This document shows, in pieces, positions 30,435 to 36,283 of a DNA stretch of 36,283 bases (position 1 is the first letter of the stretch; each line of letters opens with the position of its first letter). Source of the DNA: Polyangium sp. 6x1 (GTDB lineage Bacteria > Myxococcota_A > Polyangia > Polyangiales > Polyangiaceae). A model generated the notes under the pieces. That model saw only the letters and a program-made list of their open reading frames with translations, ran no database searches and was not told the origin of the DNA. A program made the translations under genes and the position numbers. The stretch covers positions 1 through 36,283 of the forward strand of contig NZ_JARZHH010000093.1 in assembly GCF_029946515.1 (NCBI RefSeq), given 5' to 3'.

Positions 30435-31981
30435 GTCCATTGCGCCAGAAAATCGTCTTCGTCTTGCTCATCTGCCTCCTCGGAGGGTTCGGCGCGGTCT
30501 TCGTGACGCGGAGCCGCGCGCCCCACACCGCGCCGCCGCCGAAAGGCGAGGCCGCCGAAGCGGCGTTGCCCGCCCCGAGCGGGAGCGCGAGCGCAGGCCC
30601 CGGGACGAGCGCCGTCGCGAGCGCAGGACCGGTTCCAAGCGGGAGCACGAGCGCAGGCCCGGTGCCCGCGGCGAACGGGAGCGCGAGCGCAGGCGCGCCG
30701 CAAGGCGACGGAAAACCCCAGCCGCTGCTCGATCGGCCGCTCAAGGTGGTGTCGCTCGGCTGGGAGCTCGCGGCGCCGGGGCTGCTCGCGAACGAGGGAC
30801 AAACGCCCGGGCCGAAGAGCGTGTTCACGGCGTCGGGGCTCGACGTGCGGCTCTCGGTGTCGGACGCGATGAGCGCCGTCGAGGAGGCGCTCGCGCGCGG
30901 CGGCGGCGACGAGAACGGGGCGGACGTGGCCATCGTGCCGCTGCCGACGTTCATCGCGGCCTACGAGCGGCTGCGGGCCCTGTCGCCCGAGGTGTTCTTC
31001 GTGGTCGGGTTTTCCCGCGGGCGCGAGGCGTTCGCGGCGAAGGACGGGCTGCCCACGGCGCCCGTGAAGGGCGACGTGACGCTCGTGGGGACGCCGGGCG
31101 CGCCGTCGACGTTCGTGGGGCTGTTCCTGCTCGACATCGCGGGCGTGCCGGCCGCGAACGTGAAGGTGGTCGCGCCGGGGAGCCGTGACGAAAAGGAAGC
31201 CGCGTTCGTCGCGTTCGATCGGACGGAGATGGGCGCGGACGGCGCCGCGGGGCGCAAGATCGTGCTGACGACGGCGGACGCGCCGAAGCTCGTGCCGCTC
31301 GTGGCGGTGGCGCCGCGCGGGCTCGTTGCGGACAAGGAGCGCGCGCTCGCGGCGCTCGCGAAGGGCTTTCTGGAGGGGCAGAAGAAGCTCGCGATCGATC
31401 CGCCGGGCGGCGCGCGGATCGTGGCGGCGGCGAAGGGCGCGCCGGAGCCGCTCACGCTTTTGCGGCGGCTCGGGGACGTGGCCCCGGCGTCGCTCGGGGA
31501 CAACGCGAGGATGACGGGTTTGTCGGGGCGCGGGGCGCTCACGCTGACGACGTTGTTCCAGCGGTCGTGGCAGCTCTATCGCGGGGCCTCGGTGCTCGCG
31601 ACGCCGCCGCCGGAGGCGCCGCCGATCGCGACGAACGTGATCGCGGCGCTGGCGCGGTCGGGCGCGGCGGCTGGCGGCGACGCGAAGAGCGAGGCGGGCA
31701 AGGGCAAGCTGGAAGAGGGCGCGAAGCCGCTCGTCGTGTTCCGTCAGGAAAAACTCGACGAGGAGGCGCTGATCGACACGATCGGCCTGCTCGCGGCGGT
31801 GTTCGAGCGGAGCGTGGTGCGGGTGTCGGTGACGAGCGCGGCCGGCGTGGACGGGGCGAAGACGAAGAAGGTGATCGAGGCGGCGGAAGGGCGCTTCGAC
31901 CTGGAGAGCGGCAAGCTCGTGGCGCCGAAGAAGGCGGGCGCGAAGGGGGCGGCGGTGGTGGAGGTGATGGCGCTGCCGTAG
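30428..31981 (+). CDS. Substrate-binding-protein-like exported protein
   Basis: 517 residues. GTG at 30428 or GTG at 30431 starts it; the second overlaps the protease stop as GTGA. An N-terminal anchor (IVFVLLICLLGGFGAVFV) is followed by an Ala/Gly/Ser/Pro repeat linker (about 35-90, GSASAGP and GSTSAGP). The folded part starts with PLKVVSLGWELAAPGLLAN and has ADVAIVPLPTFIAAYERL, EVFFVVGFSRGREAF, GTPGAPSTFVGLFLLDIAGV and LVPLVAVAPRGLVAD. This pattern resembles periplasmic binding proteins of the nitrate/taurine (NMT1-like) type, but no transporter genes are beside it. A tethered sensor or a partner of the protease is possible. Family call is moderate. Confidence 0.65.
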   Translation: MVSPLRQKIVFVLLICLLGGFGAVFVTRSRAPHTAPPPKGEAAEAALPAPSGSASAGPGTSAVASAGPVPSGSTSAGPVPAANGSASAGAPQGDGKPQPLLDRPLKVVSLGWELAAPGLLANEGQTPGPKSVFTASGLDVRLSVSDAMSAVEEALARGGGDENGADVAIVPLPTFIAAYERLRALSPEVFFVVGFSRGREAFAAKDGLPTAPVKGDVTLVGTPGAPSTFVGLFLLDIAGVPAANVKVVAPGSRDEKEAAFVAFDRTEMGADGAAGRKIVLTTADAPKLVPLVAVAPRGLVADKERALAALAKGFLEGQKKLAIDPPGGARIVAAAKGAPEPLTLLRRLGDVAPASLGDNARMTGLSGRGALTLTTLFQRSWQLYRGASVLATPPPEAPPIATNVIAALARSGAAAGGDAKSEAGKGKLEEGAKPLVVFRQEKLDEEALIDTIGLLAAVFERSVVRVSVTSAAGVDGAKTKKVIEAAEGRFDLESGKLVAPKKAGAKGAAVVEVMALP

Positions 31982-32018
31982 TGGGGGCGCCGCGATTCCG
32001 GAGGGCGAGGGCTTTGCG

Positions 32019-32411
32019 ATGTTGAGAATCCTTCGCGAACAGGTCGATGCGCTGCGCCAGGCGGAGCTCGAGGAGTATCGAGGCCGCGTCCTCGCGCAGA
32101 TCCGCGAGATTTTTCCCACGCAATGGTCGACGCTCGGCGAGGAGGGGTGCGCCTCGCTCGTCGACCGGGGGCTCGGGCGCGCGGCGCGTCTCGGGTGCAA
32201 ATCGGAGCAGGACGTGTTCCGCTACGTGTCGCTGATGCTGGTGCTCGGGCCCGATTTCGAGGAAGATCCGGCGCTGCCCTGGGTGCGCGAGATTCTCGAA
32301 GACGCGGAGGCGAGCGGCTGGCAGAAGGTGAGCGCCTTGATGGATCGGGCCATCGCGTGGCTGCGCGAGCGCGACGCGCCGAAGGGCGCCGAGGAGGTGG
32401 GTCGTGAGTAA
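32019..32411 (+). CDS. Small helical protein of T6SS effector loci
   Basis: 130 residues, ATG at 32019. All-helical and charged: LREQVDALRQAELEEYRGRV, REIFPTQWSTLGEEGCASLV, GRAARLGCKSEQDVFRYVSL, LGPDFEEDPALPWVREILED. From memory, proteins with this pattern (an F-P-x-x-x-x-x-LGE block, then a helix ending in an SE-x-DV block, then LG-x-DF) sit next to vgrG, DUF4123 or effector genes in many Proteobacteria, without a known role. It overlaps the M15 peptidase gene by 8 bases, so it is likely its helper or chaperone. No signal peptide, so a periplasmic immunity role is unlikely. Confidence 0.7.
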   Translation: MLRILREQVDALRQAELEEYRGRVLAQIREIFPTQWSTLGEEGCASLVDRGLGRAARLGCKSEQDVFRYVSLMLVLGPDFEEDPALPWVREILEDAEASGWQKVSALMDRAIAWLRERDAPKGAEEVGRE

Positions 32412-33528
32412 CGGAGATGTGCCCATTCCGCGGCCACGGCCGGAGCGGCCGGAGGACCAGACGGCGAAGGCGGATCAGCTCCAGGGCGCGAACCAGGCCG
32501 CGTCGAACATGCCCGCGTCCGAGGCCGGCGCGGCCTGCGCGGATTGCCCGCAGGGCTTCAAGCTCGAATACAAGAGCCGCTACACGGAGCAGGGGCAAAA
32601 GGACAAGACGGCGAACCGGTACACGAAAGAGGTATGGGTCCCGGGCAAGGAGTTCATCTTCCTGATCGGGCAGGATCGGAAGTTATCGGTCCGGACAAAC
32701 CCGCCGATGGCCGACGCCGAGTGGGAGGTGAAGGCGGTCGGGAACCACAGCGGGACGCCGACGCCGGCCAAGGGCAAGGGCGCCGAGTTCACGTGGATCC
32801 CGAAGGTGACGGCGGCGCAGCGGCCGACGAGCGCGTCGCGATCGCCGAATCCGGCGGTGGAGTACGAGGTCACGGTGAAGCTGACGCGCGGGCGCTCGAC
32901 GACGATGAAGGAGACGATCAAGCAGGATCCGCGCGACATCATCCGGCAGGAATACGTGGACGCGCGGATGTTCCGGGCGGGTTTCACGCTGCACGTGCCT
33001 TACCGGGACTGGATCATCACGGCGCCGCGCGCGGAGTTCTTGAACAACAACAATTACGCGCAGTACAAGCTGGTGCTCGATTCCGGCATGGTGAAGCTGC
33101 TCGAAGCGGTGGAGGCGGAGTACGGCGAGACGGTGACCGTGAACAGCTCGTGGCGTTGCCCGCGGAGAAACCTGGCGGCCGGGAGCAAGGTGCCGAACTC
33201 GAACCACCAGCACGGCGGCGCGATCGACATGGCGCCCGCCAATTACAACGGCATCCGCGGCGCGCAGGCGGGACGCACCGCGATCATGAACCTGTACCGG
33301 GCCGCGCTCGCCGCGAAGCAGAAGACGGGCGCGCGGATGGTGCTGCTCGAAAAGGGGCCGACGGCGTTGCATTCGGGCAATACGGATCTGCCGCGGCCCG
33401 ACGCGAAGAACCCGGACAAGAACAGCGACGGGATCCGGGACAACGACGCAGCGACGATGAGCAAGCTGACGAACGCGTCGCACGTGCACATCGACAAGGA
33501 GCCGCCCGGGGGCGGGAACGACGATTAG
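32404..33528 (+). CDS. M15-type peptidoglycan peptidase, probable T6SS effector
   Basis: 374 residues, GTG at 32404. The C-terminal domain (about 225-370) is an M15 D-Ala-D-Ala peptidase: VNSSWRCPRRN, then SNHQHGGAID with H268 and D275 in the H-x6-D spacing, and HVHID with H362, giving the three zinc ligands. The N-terminal part (about 50-220) is beta-rich and unrecognised (GFKLEYKSRY, VWVPGKEFIFLIGQDRKLS). The first residues carry DVPIPRPRPERPED, a Pro/Arg motif shared with the tail of amidase 1. No signal peptide, so export by T6SS is plausible. No vgrG or exported immunity gene is adjacent. Peptidase family is sure; effector role is inferred. Confidence 0.8.
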   Translation: MSNGDVPIPRPRPERPEDQTAKADQLQGANQAASNMPASEAGAACADCPQGFKLEYKSRYTEQGQKDKTANRYTKEVWVPGKEFIFLIGQDRKLSVRTNPPMADAEWEVKAVGNHSGTPTPAKGKGAEFTWIPKVTAAQRPTSASRSPNPAVEYEVTVKLTRGRSTTMKETIKQDPRDIIRQEYVDARMFRAGFTLHVPYRDWIITAPRAEFLNNNNYAQYKLVLDSGMVKLLEAVEAEYGETVTVNSSWRCPRRNLAAGSKVPNSNHQHGGAIDMAPANYNGIRGAQAGRTAIMNLYRAALAAKQKTGARMVLLEKGPTALHSGNTDLPRPDAKNPDKNSDGIRDNDAATMSKLTNASHVHIDKEPPGGGNDD

Positions 33529-33596
33529 CGGCGCGTGACGCACACGTGACCCGGGGGACTTCCAGAGATCGGTCTACCTCGTGTACCCTGGTCCGG

Positions 33597-35027
33597 ATGG
33601 CATCCGAGAACGGCCGTTACGACAAGCTCGCCGAGATCGCGTCCGGCGGGATGGCCACGGTCTACCTCGCGCGTGCCCACGGCGTCGGCGGCTTCGAACG
33701 GCTCGTCGCCGTGAAGGAGATGCTCCCGCACCTCGCGAGCGAGCCCGAGTTCGTCGCGATGTTCCTCGACGAAGCGCGGCTCGCCGCGCGGATCCGGCAC
33801 CCGAACGTGGTCGCGACCCTCGACGTGACCGAGAACGAGGCGGGCACGCTCTCGCTCGTGATGGAATACGTCGAAGGGCCGAGCCTGCAGCAGATCCTGC
33901 GGCGCGCCGTTCGGCAGCGCGATCGCGTGCCGCTCGACGTCGGGCTGCGGATGTTCCTCGACGCGCTCGCAGGCCTCGACGCCGCGCACGACCTCACGGA
34001 CGAGAGCGGTGCGCCGCTCCGCATCGTGCACCGCGACGTGTCCCCGCAAAACATCCTCGTGAGCACGGACGGAATCGCCAAGCTCACGGATTTCGGGGTC
34101 GCCCGCGCCGAGTCGAGGCTTTCGAGCACGCGCACCGGGACGGTGAAGGGGAAGGTGCCGTACATGGCGCCCGAGCAGATTCGTTCGAAGCCGCTCGATC
34201 GGCGCACGGACGTGTATGCGGCGGGGGTGGTTTTGTGGGAGATGCTCGCCTGTCGTCGTCTGGTGCAGGCCGATAGCGAAGTGGCGATGATGTACCAGAT
34301 CACCGAGGGCGCGGCGGTCTCGCCGCGCGAGGTGATTCCGGAGGTGCCCGAGGGCATCGCGCGCGCTTGCTTGAAGGCGCTGGAGAAAAACCCGGACGAT
34401 CGATATGCGAGCGCCGCCGAATTCGCCGAGGCGCTGGAGGCGGCGGCGCGCGTCGAGGGGGTCGTGATCGCGAATCCTCGCGCGGTGGCGGCGTATGTCC
34501 GGGCAATCCAGGTGCACCGCGCGGCGTCGGAGCTCGCCCCGGAGGGCCGGCGATCGGTGGTGTCCGGCATTTCGAGCGTTTCCTCGGGGAGCAAGGAGGC
34601 GGTCCTGTCCGCGCCCGTGCCGACGCCGGGACGCACGGCGCTCACGAGCATGCGGGACGCGGAGGAGCCGCCGAAGAAGCGGTCGCTTCGGGGGATTTTC
34701 GTTCCGGTGGCCGCGGGGGTGGTGGCTGCGGCCGCGGTGTTCGTCTGGATGCGGTATGGGCAGCCGCCCACGGACGCAAATGGGCTGAGCGAGGGGCATG
34801 TCACGCAGGCCGCGCCGATCGAGGCGCAGGCGCCGCCCGTGCAAACGGACGCCGCGCCGCCACCCGTCGCGTCCGCGGCGGTGCCTGCAGCAGCGTCGGC
34901 CGTTTCCAAGCCCGCGGAGGTGGTGCCGCCGGTGGTGGCAAAGCCCGCGGCGCCCCTTCCGACGGCCTCGACGAGCCGGACGGCAAAACCTTCGTCGAAG
35001 GGGACCTATCGTCCCCGGGAGTTATGA
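33597..35027 (+). CDS. Membrane-anchored Ser/Thr protein kinase
   Basis: 476 residues, ATG at 33597 (the frame is open upstream but runs through the peptidase gene). Kinase domain about 5-285 with all key residues: glycine loop IASGGMATVYLA, K40 in VAVKEM, HRDVSPQN with D147, D165 in TDFGVA, and GTVKGKVPYMAPEQ. It is therefore an active Hanks-type kinase. A Ser-rich juxtamembrane part leads to one membrane helix (about 367-386, IFVPVAAGVVAAAAVFVWM) and an Ala/Pro-rich outer tail. It could supply the phosphothreonine read by the FHA adaptors, but so could many other kinases in such a genome. The next gene overlaps it as ATGA. Confidence 0.95.
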   Translation: MASENGRYDKLAEIASGGMATVYLARAHGVGGFERLVAVKEMLPHLASEPEFVAMFLDEARLAARIRHPNVVATLDVTENEAGTLSLVMEYVEGPSLQQILRRAVRQRDRVPLDVGLRMFLDALAGLDAAHDLTDESGAPLRIVHRDVSPQNILVSTDGIAKLTDFGVARAESRLSSTRTGTVKGKVPYMAPEQIRSKPLDRRTDVYAAGVVLWEMLACRRLVQADSEVAMMYQITEGAAVSPREVIPEVPEGIARACLKALEKNPDDRYASAAEFAEALEAAARVEGVVIANPRAVAAYVRAIQVHRAASELAPEGRRSVVSGISSVSSGSKEAVLSAPVPTPGRTALTSMRDAEEPPKKRSLRGIFVPVAAGVVAAAAVFVWMRYGQPPTDANGLSEGHVTQAAPIEAQAPPVQTDAAPPPVASAAVPAAASAVSKPAEVVPPVVAKPAAPLPTASTSRTAKPSSKGTYRPREL

Positions 35028-36016
35028 CGCGTCTCATGCGACGTTCCCTCGCTGCAATCGTGACGGCGGCCTTGCTCGCCCTACCGGCTTCGCCCGCGCT
35101 CGCCGGGCCGCCCGCTGCGTCCACGGGCTCTGCGGCTGCGGCACAGAAGGCGTTCGACGCGGGGCAGGATCTTTACGACAAGGGTCAGCACGAGGAGGCG
35201 ATCGCGCAATTTCGCGAGGCGTACACGATCACGAAGAGCCCGAATGCACGGTTGATGGTCGCCCGGTCGCTGCTCGCGCTGGGCAAGCTCGTCGAGGCGT
35301 ATGAGGAGCTCTCGGCGACGAAGATCGAGGCCGCGACCCTCGCCGAGCAGCAACCGAAATACGAGCGGGCCCGCGACAGCGCCTCGGCCGAGCTCGCCGC
35401 GCTCGAGCCGAAGGTGGCGAAGGTGATCGTGGCGCTCGCGCAGCCAGAGGGCGCGCGCGTGACCCTCAATGGCACGGCGCTCTCCGCCGAGCGGCTCGGC
35501 GTGGCCATCGTCGTTCTGCCGGGCAAGGTGGTGGTGGAGGTCGAGCCGGCCCAAGGCGCGCGGATGCAGCGCGAGGAGACGGTGGTCGGCGGGCAGACGA
35601 AGACGATCTTCGTGGCCCCGGGCGTCGCGGCGGCCAAACCCGAGCCCATCGCGCCTGCGCCCGCGGAATCGACGACGGGCGGCGGCGTGCGGATCGCCGG
35701 GTACGTGGTCGCGGGGCTCGGCGTCGTGGGGCTCGGGGTGTTTGGCGTGACGACCGCGATGGCGCAGAGCAAATATGACGGGCTCGTCGCCGATTGCGGG
35801 GGCAAACGGTGCGCGGATCCGCGGTATGCGGACGTGATCGACGAGGGAAAACGGCTCGATACGATCGCGCTCGGCTCGCTCGTGGGCGGCGCGGTGGGCG
35901 TGGCGGCGGGCGCGCTGATGATCGCGCTCGGCGGGCCGAAGGCGGCGAAGAAGGCGGACGCGCGGGTCGTGGTCGGGCCGGCGGGCGCGTTCGTCGAGGT
36001 GGGTGGGGCGTTCTGA
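35024..36016 (+). CDS. Exported TPR-like/PEGA-like membrane protein
   Basis: 330 residues, ATG at 35024 in an ATGA overlap with the kinase gene. A signal peptide (MTRLMRRSLAAIV ... ALAGPPA) precedes a TPR-like helical part (about 35-115, AQKAFDAGQDLYDKGQHEEA and FREAYTITKSPNARLMVARS). A PEGA-like beta part follows (about 130-200, GARVTLNGTALSAERLG, LPGKVVVEVEP). Near the C-terminus are two membrane helices (about 222-245 and 285-310), the latter Gly/Ala-rich. Such genes commonly follow Ser/Thr kinase genes in myxobacteria and may be the envelope partner or substrate of the kinase. Confidence 0.82.
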   Translation: MTRLMRRSLAAIVTAALLALPASPALAGPPAASTGSAAAAQKAFDAGQDLYDKGQHEEAIAQFREAYTITKSPNARLMVARSLLALGKLVEAYEELSATKIEAATLAEQQPKYERARDSASAELAALEPKVAKVIVALAQPEGARVTLNGTALSAERLGVAIVVLPGKVVVEVEPAQGARMQREETVVGGQTKTIFVAPGVAAAKPEPIAPAPAESTTGGGVRIAGYVVAGLGVVGLGVFGVTTAMAQSKYDGLVADCGGKRCADPRYADVIDEGKRLDTIALGSLVGGAVGVAAGALMIALGGPKAAKKADARVVVGPAGAFVEVGGAF

Positions 36017-36033
36017 TCCGGGCGAGGTTTGGC

Positions 36034-36283
36034 ATGACGTACAACAACACCATTTCGAGGCTCGCCTGGTTGCCGCTCTTCGTGGGCCTCGTCGGCTGCG
36101 GCCGGGACTGGGACGCGTACGATCCGCGGCTCGGCGGCGGAGGCGCGGGCACGGGGACGAGCGTTTCGAGCGGCGGCGATTCCGGCGGGGGCGCGGAGGT
36201 GAGCAGCAGCGCCGGCGCCAGCTCCGGCTCCGGCATGGGCGGCATGGGCGGCGCGGGGGGCGCGGGGGGCGCCGGGGGCGGGG
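36034..36283 (+). CDS. Lipoprotein with Gly/Ser-rich linker (partial)
   Basis: The gene starts at ATG 36034 and runs off the window. A lipoprotein signal (MTYNNTISRLAWLPLFVGL followed by VGC) has the lipobox L-V-G-C; Cys would be acylated. Then comes RDWDAYDPRLGGGGAG and a Ser/Gly/Met low-complexity stretch (GGMGGMGGAGGAG), a common spacer in myxobacterial surface lipoproteins. The functional domain lies outside the window. It follows the TPR-like gene by 17 bases, probably in one operon with the kinase. Confidence 0.75.
   Translation, partial: MTYNNTISRLAWLPLFVGLVGCGRDWDAYDPRLGGGGAGTGTSVSSGGDSGGGAEVSSSAGASSGSGMGGMGGAGGAGGAGGG

Noticed and set aside
33525-34844. Minus-strand frame of 439 codons opposite the kinase gene
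   Set aside because: Antisense shadow; the kinase on the other strand has all catalytic motifs.

Overview
The window is uniformly GC-rich, with strong third-position GC in the coding frames. Its gene content is typical of a myxobacterium of the Polyangium/Sorangium type: long Ser/Thr kinases with a C-terminal membrane anchor, Ala/Pro-rich linkers, lipoproteins with Gly/Ser tails, PAS-STAS proteins, and multi-copy VgrG loci. The organism is inferred from this; no marker gene proves it.

Left part (about 1-14,150): a type VI secretion (T6SS) spike-and-effector locus. A DUF2169-type adaptor (partial, + strand) converges on a long minus-strand array. Read 5' to 3', the array is VgrG-A2, PAAR, FHA-DUF4123, VgrG-B2, then a second copy VgrG-A1, PAAR, FHA-DUF4123, VgrG-B1, followed by two peptidoglycan amidases and a small secreted PLAT-like protein. 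The four-gene module is a tandem duplication, and only the downstream copy carries cargo. Genes overlap by four bases (GTGA or ATGA) at three junctions and are tightly packed elsewhere. The adaptors fuse a phosphopeptide-binding FHA domain to DUF4123, which suggests phospho-controlled loading of effectors.

Middle part (14,270-19,820): a repeat-headed, Cys-rich putative secreted protein is divergent from a degenerate kinase fused to a winged-helix DNA-binding domain. A small zinc-ribbon-like protein and a helical protein follow. Then come a 21-bp minisatellite with heptad coding potential on both strands, and a duplicated family of small secreted proteins whose leaders share a hairpin.

19,960-24,220: two RsbR-like PAS-STAS sensors, one soluble and one membrane-bound, flank a Porin_O_P-like outer-membrane protein. 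The convergent gap between them holds a MITE-like element, a perfect 38-bp palindrome and a dispersed repeat.

24,360-26,880: a decayed patch. It has three 14-bp repeats at the end of a frameshifted small ORF, a broken anti-sigma-like gene, an ECF sigma factor that has lost its 5' half, and a multiply broken tyrosine recombinase joined to that sigma remnant.

Right part (26,958-36,283): uvrC (minus), then plus-strand genes: a membrane-anchored trypsin-like protease, a substrate-binding-like protein, a small helical protein coupled to an M15 peptidase (probably another T6SS effector unit), a Ser/Thr kinase coupled to a TPR-like/PEGA-like membrane protein, and a truncated lipoprotein. No tRNA, rRNA or CRISPR array was seen.
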